Shown here piece by piece: positions 44,218-52,928 of a DNA stretch of 64,000 nt. The number at the start of each line of letters is the position of its first letter. Positions within the stretch are counted from its first letter, which is position 1. The stretch comes from Pedobacter sandarakinus (GTDB taxonomy: Bacteria; Bacteroidota; Bacteroidia; Sphingobacteriales; Sphingobacteriaceae), in assembly GCF_026240095.1 (NCBI RefSeq), contig NZ_JAPIVG010000006.1, positions 159,023 through 223,022 on the forward strand. Direction: 5' to 3'. The notes below the pieces were generated by a model, which saw only the letters and a list, made by a program, of their open reading frames with translations, searched no databases and was not told the DNA's origin. A program made the position numbers and the translations under genes.

Positions 44218-45471
44218 TTAATCTTCGTATTTCTTGAAAATAACAGAAGCGTTATGGCCGCCAAATCCGAACGTATTACTTAATGCAGCTCTAACTTCGC
44301 GTTTCTGGGCCTTGTTAAAAGTAAAGTTCAATTTAGGATCGAAAGCAGGATCGTCTGTAAAATGATTAATCGTAGGTGGTACGATATCATTTTTTACAGA
44401 AAGTACCGCTGCAATGGCTTCGATAGCTCCAGCAGCGCCAAGCAAATGGCCAGTCATCGATTTTGTAGAGCTGATGTTTAAACGATAAGCATCTTCACCA
44501 AAAAGATCTGCAATGGCTTTAGTTTCACTAATATCGCCAAGTGGCGTAGAAGTGCCATGCACATTGATGTAATCAATATCTGAAGTGGATAAACCTGCAT
44601 CTCTCAGCGCATTGGTCATTACCATTCTAGCGCCCAAACCTTCTGGATGTGGTGCAGTAATGTGATTAGCATCAGCACTCATTCCACCACCAACAAGTTC
44701 GGCATAAATTTTTGCACCTCTTGCTTTAGCATGTTCAAGCTCTTCTAAAATAATAGTTCCAGCGCCTTCACCAGCAACAAATCCATCACGGTCTTTATCA
44801 AACGGGCGGGATGCTGTAGTAGGGTCATCATTACGTGTAGATAATGCATGCATGGCGTTAAAGCCACCCATACCTGCCTCATTAATGATTGCTTCAGAAC
44901 CACCACTAATAATTACATCAGCCATACCCAACCGGATATAGTTAAATGCATCAATCATGGCATTGGTTGATGAAGCACAAGCTGAAACAGTTGCAAAATT
45001 TGGCCCACGCAAGCCATATTTGATTGAGATATGCCCAGGAGCAATATCAATAATCATTTTCGGAATAAAAAATGGATTGTATCTTGGCGTACCATCTCCC
45101 TTAGCGAAATTCGAAATCTCATCAAGAAAAGTTTTCAATCCACCTATGCCTGCACCCCAAATTACACCGATACGGTTGGTATCTAATTTCGTGAAATCAA
45201 AACCACCATCCTTAACGGCCTCATCTGTAGCTACAAGAGCATATTGTACAAACGGATCAAGCTTACGAGCTTCTTTCTTTTCCAGAAAATCTTCCGGATT
45301 AAAGTTTTTTACTTCGCATGCGAATTTGGTTTTGAACTTTTCAGTATCAAAACCCCTAATAGGAGCAGCGCCACTCACCCCGTTAGTCAATCCTTCCCAA
45401 AAATCAGGAACATTATTGCCTATAGGAGTGAGCGCACCCAACCCTGTTACTACTACTCTTTTTAATTCCAT
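44218..45471 (-). CDS. fabF: beta-ketoacyl-ACP synthase II
   Basis: 417 aa. Cys-His-His triad: SACASSTNAM (Cys about 163), NVHGTSTPLGD and SMTGHLLGAAGAIEAIAAVL. N-terminus RVVVTGLGALTPIGNNV is typical. It elongates acyl-ACP with malonyl-ACP in fatty acid synthesis. 21 nt after acpP. Confidence 0.96.
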   Translation of the reverse strand: MELKRVVVTGLGALTPIGNNVPDFWEGLTNGVSGAAPIRGFDTEKFKTKFACEVKNFNPEDFLEKKEARKLDPFVQYALVATDEAVKDGGFDFTKLDTNRIGVIWGAGIGGLKTFLDEISNFAKGDGTPRYNPFFIPKMIIDIAPGHISIKYGLRGPNFATVSACASSTNAMIDAFNYIRLGMADVIISGGSEAIINEAGMGGFNAMHALSTRNDDPTTASRPFDKDRDGFVAGEGAGTIILEELEHAKARGAKIYAELVGGGMSADANHITAPHPEGLGARMVMTNALRDAGLSTSDIDYINVHGTSTPLGDISETKAIADLFGEDAYRLNISSTKSMTGHLLGAAGAIEAIAAVLSVKNDIVPPTINHFTDDPAFDPKLNFTFNKAQKREVRAALSNTFGFGGHNASVIFKKYED

Positions 45472-45492
45472 TTATACTGAAAAAGCGTAATT

Positions 45493-45729
45493 CTATTTAA
45501 CGTTTTTTTCCAAATAAGCAATAGCTTGACCAACTGTACCGATGGTTTCAGCCTGATCGTCAGGAATAGCTACATTAAATTCTTTTTCAAATTCCATAAT
45601 CAATTCTACGGTATCTAAAGAATCTGCACCTAAATCGTTGGTGAATGAAGCCTCTGGCGTAACTTCGCTTTCGTCAACACCTAGTTTTTCTACGATAATA
45701 GCCTTAACTCTTGAAGCAATATCAGACAT
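45493..45729 (-). CDS. acpP: acyl carrier protein
   Basis: 78 aa acidic four-helix protein. The phosphopantetheine site is the Ser in [20 protein letters not shown]. First gene of acpP-fabF-rnc. Confidence 0.97.
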   Translation of the reverse strand: MSDIASRVKAIIVEKLGVDESEVTPEASFTNDLGADSLDTVELIMEFEKEFNVAIPDDQAETIGTVGQAIAYLEKNVK

Positions 45730-45886
45730 AATTTTATAATTTAATGGTTAAATAATTCTGTGCAAAGAAAAATAAATTCTTACAATTTTCAAATGTTTTT
45801 ATTTCGACACCACATTTTAGCTCTCAAATAACAAGCGAATATAGAATTAGTTTTTTAATTTCGTTGGCAAAATAATTTATTTCGAT

Positions 45887-46306
45887 TTGAATAGAACTTA
45901 CTTAAAATTAACCTTAGACCTTGATTTTATACTTATTGCGATCACTGCGCCGCTTAAAGACTACGTACTTTGCCACAAAATTAATACGCGTTTAAATACA
46001 CAATTTGAAAAAATAGAAGACCACGAAATTTTTTTTAACATCGACGAACCAGCGTGGTCTTTCTCTAAATATTACTTTTTTGTAGAACAAGGAGAGGTAG
46101 AATATTACTTAATTAGTAATAGAAGTAGCGATGGCCTCCTGATACCCGAAATGGCCAACGTAGATTTTTTTATCATTATCAAAGAATTTATCGATAAGGA
46201 AGATTTGAATTATCTCATTAATGGACTTAACAAACTGCCTGATATTCAGGTGGCTGCAAAAATTGATCCCGCTAAATTGAAGAATAAAGAAAACTTGGTA
46301 ATATAA
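45887..46306 (+). CDS. IPExxxVDY family protein
   Basis: 139 aa. It contains LLIPEMANVDFFII, matching the IPExxxVDY signature of a Bacteroidota-specific family of unknown function usually next to fatty-acid or pyruvate-kinase genes, as here. The start is TTG (45887); from the upstream in-frame stop at 45848 there is no ATG or GTG. Confidence 0.85.
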   Translation: MNRTYLKLTLDLDFILIAITAPLKDYVLCHKINTRLNTQFEKIEDHEIFFNIDEPAWSFSKYYFFVEQGEVEYYLISNRSSDGLLIPEMANVDFFIIIKEFIDKEDLNYLINGLNKLPDIQVAAKIDPAKLKNKENLVI

Positions 46307-46335
46307 AAATTATATACTTGGTGTATTAAATACAC

Positions 46336-46343
46336 TATATTTG
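46336..46343 (+). promoter_or_regulatory. -7 element TATATTTG upstream of pyk
   Basis: Exact TAnnTTTG match 112 nt before the pyk ATG. A TTG at 46318-46320 is only 15 nt upstream, a little short for a -33 box. Confidence 0.4.
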
Positions 46344-46455
46344 AGGGTTATAAACGACGAAACAACAAACAAAATATATAAAATTTAATGCAGTTTGATT
46401 ATTTTAGATGATAATTAGCGCAATAAAAACTGCATTTCCTAAATCAATTAATTAA

Positions 46456-47886
46456 ATGAAACCTTTTCATTCGAGAACTAAAATTGTTGCCACGCTTGGG
46501 CCTGCATCAGCAAAACCAGATGTATTATATAGTATGTTTAATGCTGGTTTAGATGTTTGCCGTCTAAATTTTTCACATGGATCACAAGCAGATCATCAGG
46601 CGGTTTTGGATACCATCCGCGATTTAAACAAAAAATACGATTATAATGTTGGGATTCTGGCAGATTTGCAAGGACCAAAAATTAGGATTGGCTTAGTTAA
46701 AGAAGGTGGAATTAACCTGATTAATGGCGCTAAAACCGTTATTACTACCAACGAGTGTATCGGTAATGAAGAACGTATTTATATTACCTATCAAAATTTT
46801 CCCCAAGATGTTCAGGCGGGTGAGATTATCCTTTTGGATGATGGAAAACTGCAAATGAAGGTTTTGGAAACCAACTTCAAGGATGAAGTGGTTTGCGAAG
46901 TGGTACATGGTGGTATTTTAACATCCAGAAAAGGTGTTAATCTTCCAAATACCAAAGTTTCCATTCCATCTTTAACACCAGAAGATCGCGAAAACTTAGA
47001 GTTTGTGCTTGAAAATGATGTTGAATGGATAGGCTTATCTTTTGTGCGTAAGGCTGAAGACATCATCGAACTCAAAAAAATAATTGCAGATCGTGGTAAA
47101 ACTGCCCGCGTGATAGCTAAAATTGAGAAACCAGAAGCCATAGCAAATATCGATGAGATTATTGCTGCTACCGATGGAATTATGGTTGCTCGTGGCGATT
47201 TAGGCGTTGAATGTCCGATGGAAGAAGTGCCATTGTTACAGAAAATGATCGTTGCGAAGTGCAGAGCCGCTTCGAAACCGGTAATTGTAGCTACGCAGAT
47301 GTTAGAAAGTATGATTACTACACCTCGTCCGACTCGTGCAGAGGTGAATGACGTTGCCAACTCGGTTTTAGATGGTGCAGATGCCGTAATGCTAAGTGGT
47401 GAAACGTCTGTTGGAGAATTTCCGCTGATCGTAATCGAAACCATGCAGAAAATTATCCAGAACATCGAACAAAACAACTACCCTTTTAATCCTGATAAGT
47501 TTTTGAAACCAAAGTCACCATCGTTTTTAAGTGATGCCATTTGCGATTCTGCTTGTTTTCTAGCGAAACAAACCAATGCAGTAGGTATTGTTTCTATGAC
47601 ATTGAGTGGTTACACCGCTTTTGAAATTTCGAGTCATAGGCCAGAGGCTTTAACATTCATATTTACCAGTAACCGTGCATTGTTAAATGCAGTTAGCCTA
47701 CTTTGGGGTGTAAGGGGTTTTTACTACGACAAATGGGAAAGTACAGACAATACCATTATCGAGGTGAATGATTTCTTAAAAGGCAAGAAATTAGTTAAAG
47801 CAGGTGATATTTTAATAAATACTGCTGCTATTCCTATCGAAGCTAAAGGAAAAACCAATATGCTGAAAATAACTGTTGTAGATTAA
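46456..47886 (+). CDS. pyk: pyruvate kinase
   Basis: 476 aa. TKIVATLGPASAKPDVLYSM, CRLNFSHGS, DLQGPKIRIG, the signature VIAKIEKPEAIANIDEI (active-site Lys and Glu), MVARGDLGVECP and KPVIVATQMLESMI are all present. Last step of glycolysis. A terminator follows. Confidence 0.96.
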   Translation: MKPFHSRTKIVATLGPASAKPDVLYSMFNAGLDVCRLNFSHGSQADHQAVLDTIRDLNKKYDYNVGILADLQGPKIRIGLVKEGGINLINGAKTVITTNECIGNEERIYITYQNFPQDVQAGEIILLDDGKLQMKVLETNFKDEVVCEVVHGGILTSRKGVNLPNTKVSIPSLTPEDRENLEFVLENDVEWIGLSFVRKAEDIIELKKIIADRGKTARVIAKIEKPEAIANIDEIIAATDGIMVARGDLGVECPMEEVPLLQKMIVAKCRAASKPVIVATQMLESMITTPRPTRAEVNDVANSVLDGADAVMLSGETSVGEFPLIVIETMQKIIQNIEQNNYPFNPDKFLKPKSPSFLSDAICDSACFLAKQTNAVGIVSMTLSGYTAFEISSHRPEALTFIFTSNRALLNAVSLLWGVRGFYYDKWESTDNTIIEVNDFLKGKKLVKAGDILINTAAIPIEAKGKTNMLKITVVD

Positions 47887-47904
47887 ATAGTTAACTTTAA
47901 ATAT

Positions 47905-47937
47905 AAAATGCCCTGGCTTTTTGCCTGGGCATTTTTG
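47905..47937 (+). terminator. intrinsic terminator after pyk
   Basis: AAATGCCC-T-GGC (47906-47917) pairs with GCC-T-GGGCATTT (47923-47934), one T-T mismatch, followed by T residues. Confidence 0.88.
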
Positions 47938-47963
47938 TTAATAAACAAAAAATTATATTTTTG
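47934..47963 (+). promoter_or_regulatory. tRNA-Ser promoter (TTTG-N18-TATTTTTG)
   Basis: TTTG (47934-47937), 18 nt, TATTTTTG (47956-47963), then the tRNA 10 nt on. Consensus -33/-7 pair; the -33 box lies in the pyk terminator tail. Confidence 0.65.
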
Positions 47964-47973
47964 TGCCCCCACT

Positions 47974-48059
<86 letters not shown>

Positions 48060-48192
48060 TAAGTATAATATTCAAAGACAGAGCGTCAATCATGGCGCTT
48101 TCGTTTTTTGGAGACAAAAATCATTGATTTTGAACGGGTAAAAAAAAAAGTTTGGATCTCGCCATCGTAGCAGATTAGTACATCACTAGCTT

Positions 48193-48228
48193 AAAAAGCC
48201 TGCAAATTCAACATGCGCAGGCTTTTTT
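48193..48228 (+). terminator. intrinsic terminator downstream of tRNA-Ser
   Basis: AAAAAGCCTGC (48193-48203) pairs with GCAGGCTTTTT (48217-48227), then T. Confidence 0.8.
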
Positions 48229-48285
48229 GTTGTACTTGGATACCAAAATTTACATAGTTTTACAATAATTATCAGCGTCTTTCGT

Positions 48286-48318
48286 AGCGTCTTTTTTTTG
48301 AAAAAAAGACGCTTTTTT
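48286..48318. terminator. second hairpin downstream of tRNA-Ser
   Basis: AGCGTC plus T7 (48286-48298) pairs with A7 plus GACGCT (48301-48313), followed by T. Near-complete 13-bp arms with almost no loop. Confidence 0.65.
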
Positions 48319-48417
48319 AAGACCTTAAATTATTGATTTGCAGCATATTCAATTCGTAATACATCTTGATAAAAGATCGTCGCTTATCGAGTTTTAATCA
48401 TTCAAAACTGAATCAAT

Positions 48418-48939
48418 ATGTTCGAGATAAGTTACTGGTTCATGTTTTTCTTAAACAGCCCAAAATGCAGAAAAAAGCAAGGGCTGCTACATCAACCTAA
48501 GAATTACCGTAGATGGTATTTCAAGGGAGTATTTCATCAAACGACAGTGGGAATCTGAGCGCTGGATACAGAAAGCTGGGCGGGCTTATGGGAATAAGGA
48601 GGATGAGAAAAGCTTAAACAGTTATCTCGATTCCATAGTGCAAACGGATAATAAAGCAAGGCATTACTGGTGGAAAAGGGCCGTGAAATAACGGCAGAGG
48701 CACTAAAAAAAGTTTTGCTTGGCGAGACGGATGATTGGCGAATCATTATCAAGATATTTCATCAGCACAACGTGAAAATGGAATCACTGGTCGGTACCGA
48801 ATATGCCCCTGGGATATTACAACGTTTCAAAACCTCACTCGATCAGACAAAGAATTTCATCTGTACATTTTATGGCAAGGAAGATCTTGCAATTTCTGAG
48901 TTCATTTATCAGTTCATCAATGAATATAACTCGTCCTGA
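48418..48939 (+). pseudogene. tyrosine recombinase/integrase, frameshifted and truncated
   Basis: Three pieces of one Bacteroidota phage-type integrase in different frames. From ATG 48418: WFMFFLNSPKCRKKQG. One base shift at the A-run near 48476 gives YINLRITVDGISREYFIKRQ and WESERWIQKAGRAYGNKEDE (arm-binding domain). A second shift near 48661 gives LVEKGREITAEALKKVLLGE and MESLVGTEYAPGILQRFKTS (SAM-like core-binding domain) up to INEYNSS. The catalytic domain with R-H-R-Y is missing. Both shifts are one-base changes in homopolymers. It marks an old mobile island next to tRNA-Ser. Confidence 0.8.
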
Positions 48940-49294
48940 TTTTACTTGTCGTTTTAGAGTTATAATACTAGAATTAGGTTACATTTACTTTTTGTTGCCA
49001 TTTTTCAGTTTTTAATGACAAGCTATAGCAGGACGAGACAATACGGTTATCACCTCAAATTAGAGTTCAATGCGGGAAAGTGCCATCAGGCCGTTGAACA
49101 TTCAGATTAGTTTTACCAAATGTTTTAACATTTCTAATTTCAATGCCACTGATATATCGCTTTCTTTTTCATTTAAGATTTGTGCTTTAAACTTATTAAT
49201 ATTATTGTGCACAAAAAATTTCATTGATAACACTTGCGACAATTAATCTTAATTAACATTTAATTATTTTAAGCATTATGCAAATCCTACCAAA
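48940..49294. other. accessory intergenic sequence after the integrase relic
   Basis: 355 bp with no recognisable gene, repeat or terminator. Sequence where the integrase catalytic domain would be expected shows no similarity to one by eye. Confidence 0.4.
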
Positions 49295-49423
49295 ATGAAA
49301 AAAAGTTCCCTAAATATGGTAGCGAGGAAATGTATTGGGGGGAACCACCCGTTCAATAATATTTGCGCTGAGATCAAATATCTGCAACCAAATACGTTAA
49401 TTCATACCTATAATGTTTCTTAA
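49295..49423 (+). CDS. 42-aa small ORF, unrecognised
   Basis: ATG 49295 to TAA 49421-49423. Starts MKKSSLNMVARKCIGGNHPF and ends HTYNVS; two Cys, basic first half. It ends overlapping the stop of the convergent LytTR gene. It might be a short peptide of the decayed peptide cluster or chance. Confidence 0.25.
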   Translation: MKKSSLNMVARKCIGGNHPFNNICAEIKYLQPNTLIHTYNVS

Positions 49424-50169
49424 GGAGCAGTGAAAAACTGTTTATTATTTGAAATATTTGTATTTCCATCTTTGACCAACCTCTCAAAAAACTCATCGAA
49501 GCTTTGGTAATAGGACTTTCCGACAGATACGACTAAGTTATTTTTCAATCTCACTATGTAGCCTTCTATTTTTTCTACGTGCTTCGAGGAGATGATAAAG
49601 GATCTACTAATCCTGATTAGGAAGTTATAGGGTTGTAGTTCCTTTTCCATATTCGCCATTTTCCCATAGGGAACATAAATTTTATTGGCAGTATGTATTT
49701 TGATATAATTTGAGGCACCCTCAATCATTATGATGTCATCAATATACAATTTGAGGATCTGGTTCTTTCCACTCAGTTTAACCATTATAAATGGGTTTTC
49801 AGGTAACAATCTGCTTATCAACCCCTTGATTACGCCTTCAAACTTCTTCAAATTGAATGGCTTATGTAGAAAGTATTTTGCGTTAATGGCATAGCCATCC
49901 ATCGCGTGATGTAGGTGCCCACTAACCAGAACTAAACAATTAACCCTTGTGATGATCAAAGAAGCTAATTCCAGTCCATTCATCTGTGGCATTTCTACGT
50001 CAGTAAATAGAAAATCAATTCGCTGTTCTAACTTGTTTATTTCTGCTAAGGCAGTAACAGGATTAGAGTAAGCTTTTAGAAGCCTTAATTCAGGCATGTA
50101 GCCAATATATTCAACAAATTGTTCGATGGTGTGTAAATCATCGTCAATAACAATACAAGAGAACTTCAT
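49420..50169 (-). CDS. LytTR-family response regulator
   Basis: 249 aa from ATG 50169. Receiver domain (about 1-120): CIVIDDDLHTIEQFVEYIG, FLFTDVEMPQMNGLELASLI (phospho-acceptor Asp in FTDVEMP), and HKPFNLKKFE (Lys). LytTR DNA-binding domain (about 145-235): IIMIEGASNYIKIHTANKI, YGKMANMEKELQPYNFLIRI, SRSFIISSKHVEKIEG. LytTR regulators often control peptide production. It is divergent from the precursor gene, with direct repeats between. No LytS-type histidine kinase gene is in the window. Confidence 0.92.
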   Translation of the reverse strand: MKFSCIVIDDDLHTIEQFVEYIGYMPELRLLKAYSNPVTALAEINKLEQRIDFLFTDVEMPQMNGLELASLIITRVNCLVLVSGHLHHAMDGYAINAKYFLHKPFNLKKFEGVIKGLISRLLPENPFIMVKLSGKNQILKLYIDDIIMIEGASNYIKIHTANKIYVPYGKMANMEKELQPYNFLIRISRSFIISSKHVEKIEGYIVRLKNNLVVSVGKSYYQSFDEFFERLVKDGNTNISNNKQFFTAP

Positions 50170-50279
50170 CAAAATAACAATAAAATATAGTTGCTATCGG
50201 GATGAGTACATAGCGTTTAGAAAAAATTGCTCAAATATATAGCTTATTAATTAATACGATATATATAATGTTAATATAC

Positions 50280-50317
50280 TTCACATAAAATTTTAGAGGT
50301 GTTCGCATAAAATTTTA
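50280..50317. promoter_or_regulatory. direct repeat with 22-bp period, candidate LytTR binding site
   Basis: TTCACATAAAATTTTA (50280-50295) and TTCGCATAAAATTTTA (50302-50317) differ at one base and start 22 bp apart. LytTR proteins are known to bind two short direct repeats about 21-22 bp apart on one DNA face. It lies between the LytTR gene and the precursor gene. Confidence 0.55.
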
Positions 50318-50470
50318 AAATCTGTTTTAAATTATTTACACATTTGATCGTCAACAATCAACGAACGGTTCAATGTTGATATTTAATGTCCCTTTTGCTC
50401 AAATCTCCCTCATCCCACTATGCCAGAGATGGAATTTCTGTAATGAAATTCATTGAGGCCTGAAAGTTTG

Positions 50471-50489
50471 TATTTAGAAAAACTAAATA
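50471..50489. promoter_or_regulatory. inverted repeat TATTTAG-N5-CTAAATA
   Basis: Perfect 7-bp arms 55 nt before the precursor ATG, either an operator or an mRNA 5' hairpin. No direct evidence for either role. Confidence 0.35.
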
Positions 50490-50544
50490 TCAGGAGATGA
50501 TACGAACCTGAATGAAAAGAGTAAATATTTAAATTAATGTTACA

Positions 50545-50754
50545 ATGGAAATTAACAAACTAGAATTGAAAACCAAAACGATCTCAGTTCTTTCAAACAG
50601 TGATTTGAGTCAATTGAATGGTGCGGAAGGTGATGCATTAACGACATCATTCGGTGATTGCACAGGTTTTCTTTGCTGTGGTAGTGATTCAAAATGGGAA
50701 CGTGCAGTAGCAAGTGTTCTTTTGATGAGCGTAGCTTACACCATTTTTGGTTAA
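50545..50754 (+). CDS. class I lanthipeptide-like precursor peptide
   Basis: 69 aa. The leader ELKTKTISVLSNSDLSQLNG has the pattern of Bacteroidota lanthipeptide leaders (hydrophobic/Lys box, then a DLSQLNG-type end before the core). The core has Thr/Ser and three Cys in DALTTSFGDCTGFLCCGSDS, then an unusual hydrophobic tail AVASVLLMSVAYTIFG. LanB dehydrates Ser/Thr and LanC joins them to Cys in this class; both genes lie downstream but lanB is a stub. The call rests on leader pattern and context. Confidence 0.65.
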   Translation: MEINKLELKTKTISVLSNSDLSQLNGAEGDALTTSFGDCTGFLCCGSDSKWERAVASVLLMSVAYTIFG

Positions 50755-50756
50755 TC

Positions 50757-50788
50757 AAAAGAGGCTATTTTTAGCAGACTCTTTTTTA
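50757..50788 (+). terminator. hairpin after the precursor gene
   Basis: AAAAGAG-GCTA (50757-50767) pairs with TAGC-AGA-CTCTTTT (50772-50785) with a 3-nt bulge and a T-tract. Likely a partial terminator keeping precursor transcripts above those of downstream genes. Confidence 0.65.
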
Positions 50789-50800
50789 TCTGTATATGAA

Positions 50801-52492
50801 TTGAAAAAATACCTTATACTCACTTCGTTGTTTTTGCTGGCAATCCTGCCTTCTGTTGCCCAAATCAACCAAAAGAAAAATGCAGTTTACTCAAAAAACG
50901 CTCAGGACCTTTCAGCCCTTTGTAAGCTATGGGGCTTTCTAAAATATTCGCATCCTTCTATCACAAAATCTGATAGAGATTGGGATTCAGATTTGATTAA
51001 ATTTTTACCAGCTTACAGAGCAACAAAGACGCTAACAGATAGAAACGACCTTTTATGGTCTTGGATGCAAGCATTGGGGACAGTAAATACATTTCCCCAA
51101 TCTACCGATTCCAATAAATTCACGGTAAAGCAAAGGCCTGATTTTAAATGGATGGAGCAATCTGGTTTTAACGATAAAATCACTGGCTTACTTGCAAATC
51201 TTAAAAACAATCATGATCCCGGCAACCAGAACTATATAAAATTCAATGGTCAGGATGGCATATATCTTCCAAGCATCGTAAATGAAAAAAGCTATCGTGA
51301 TTCTATTTACCCAAGTGCCGATTACAGATTGCTTGCCGTATTCCGCTACTGGAACATTATAGAATATTGGTATCCCTACAAACACCTCTTGAAAAATTTT
51401 GGCGATTCCAATCTACAAGACTATTTGCAACAGGCTATAGAGGTCAAGGATCAGAAGCAATACTTACTTCTAGTAAGTAAAATGGTTGCAAATATCCAGG
51501 ATAGCCATGCAATCATTGCATCCAAGGACCTGGATAACCTGATTGGAAAATGGCAAATGCCGATCACCATTAAGTTGTTGGGGAAAGATGCAGTAATAAC
51601 AGACATAGATAACAAATCACAGATCCCACCACAGGTAAAAATAGGTGACATTGTGAAAAAGATCGGGAATATTACCATCGAAAGCTTGGTTGCAAGCAGG
51701 CGGGAATATACGTCGGCATCAAATACTGCAAGCCTAGCAAGAGAGCTTTCTGCCGACCTCACCCGAACCAATGATTCTACGGTACCAATTTCCGCAATAC
51801 ATTCAACGGGATCGGCTTACACAGCCATGCTGAAAAACAAGCCTTACAAGAAGAGCGAAAACGTTATTCCGGCTTTATCCGTTTATCAAAGGGACTCCTC
51901 TGTCTTCCACATCAACAACAAAATACTTTACGTAAACATAGGCAACCTAAAGAGAACCCAGATTGGACTGATATCCTCAGCCCTGAAAAGTGTGAAAGGG
52001 ATTATTTTAGATTGCAGACAGTATCCAAAATACAACACTTCAGGAGATTTGATTGCAAACCTTCTCTTGCACGGCAAAAAGGAACTGGCTGTTTTCTCAA
52101 GTGCTAAGCCTGGTTACCCTGGTACTTTCATTCTTAGTAAACCGATGAGTATCGGAAGCGATACCACAGCTGGCTATTCTGGTAAAGTGATTATTCTCGT
52201 TAACGAGGAAACACAGAGTACTGGAGAGTTTTTAGCCATGTCCTTTAAACTCGCTACCAACAGCATTATCCTCGGTTCTATGACAGCTGGTGCGGACGGT
52301 AATGTTGCTCCGGCATTTCCATTGCCTGGAGGAATTTTCACTACCATCACAGGTTTAGGTGTGTATTACCCCAATGGCAATGATGTCCAACGTATCGGTA
52401 TTGTTCCCGATTCAATAGTAAATCAAAGTTTAAATAGCATTCGTAGCGGTAAAGATGATCTTTTGCTCAAAGCAATTTCTTTAGTGCCGTAA
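50801..52492 (+). CDS. secreted S41 family peptidase
   Basis: 563 aa from TTG 50801, which gives a clean signal peptide (KKYLILTSLFLLAILPSVAQ). The frame opens with another TTG at 50747, but that start overlaps the precursor gene and crosses the terminator hairpin. A PDZ-like part (about 250-300: QVKIGDIVKKIGNITIESL) and the S41 catalytic part: ILVNEETQSTGEFLAMSFK (nucleophile Ser in QSTGE), GSMTAGADGNVAPAFPLPGG and NDVQRIGIVPD. In this cluster it might mature a peptide after export; that is inference. Confidence 0.82.
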   Translation: MKKYLILTSLFLLAILPSVAQINQKKNAVYSKNAQDLSALCKLWGFLKYSHPSITKSDRDWDSDLIKFLPAYRATKTLTDRNDLLWSWMQALGTVNTFPQSTDSNKFTVKQRPDFKWMEQSGFNDKITGLLANLKNNHDPGNQNYIKFNGQDGIYLPSIVNEKSYRDSIYPSADYRLLAVFRYWNIIEYWYPYKHLLKNFGDSNLQDYLQQAIEVKDQKQYLLLVSKMVANIQDSHAIIASKDLDNLIGKWQMPITIKLLGKDAVITDIDNKSQIPPQVKIGDIVKKIGNITIESLVASRREYTSASNTASLARELSADLTRTNDSTVPISAIHSTGSAYTAMLKNKPYKKSENVIPALSVYQRDSSVFHINNKILYVNIGNLKRTQIGLISSALKSVKGIILDCRQYPKYNTSGDLIANLLLHGKKELAVFSSAKPGYPGTFILSKPMSIGSDTTAGYSGKVIILVNEETQSTGEFLAMSFKLATNSIILGSMTAGADGNVAPAFPLPGGIFTTITGLGVYYPNGNDVQRIGIVPDSIVNQSLNSIRSGKDDLLLKAISLVP

Positions 52493-52525
52493 TCTGGTCT
52501 CAGCGCTATAGTTTCCTTCTAAAAT

Positions 52526-52928
52526 ATGAGAAAATAAGTATAACCTCTTTAATCATTTCGTTTACCGTACCCCTCTTCTACCAAATCAAAATCCGGATGT
52601 AGCCTTTATTGAAACCCCTGTTTTCAGGGAAGCGGTCTATCTCGCCTCCAGAGATTTATTCGATTCCCTGCCCGAAGGATCTGCTTTTGCCGACCTATCT
52701 GAGCGACAAAAGCTTTCAGTTTGGAAATACCTCCTTAGAAAGAGCGCCCATTGTACTCTCTTTAGTCGTTTTGCAGGTTGTGGCACCGATGTCTTTTCAG
52801 AGAATAATCAGCTGAATCAAATTGTTGTTGATGGTTTGAATGGTTTTCAGACGGTTACACGTCTTGACATGGATTTTATCACCATCATCACCCAATTTAT
52901 TACACTTCCAGCACAACCTGGAAAATGA
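52526..52928 (+). pseudogene. lanthipeptide dehydratase LanB, N-terminal stub
   Basis: A readable frame encodes KYNLFNHFVYRTPLLPNQNP, ETPVFREAVYLASRDLFDSL, VWKYLLRKSAHCTLFSRFAG and QTVTRLDMDFITIITQFI, then stops. This matches the first 120 residues of LanB (FRTPL, E-A-LYLAS-DL, SSRCTPFGLFAG, HxRLDM), normally about 1000 aa. The nearby ATG 52526 is one base out of frame (A-run). The rest of lanB is deleted and fused to lanC sequence near 52907. Confidence 0.75.

Noticed and set aside
44957..45490. 177-codon frame antisense to fabF
   Set aside because: fabF is intact with all catalytic motifs; the antisense frame has no recognisable pattern.
46812..47477. 221-codon frame antisense to pyk
   Set aside because: pyk is intact; the antisense frame is a codon-bias shadow.
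48537..48752. Minus-strand frame over the integrase relic
   Set aside because: The plus strand carries clear integrase domain sequence here.
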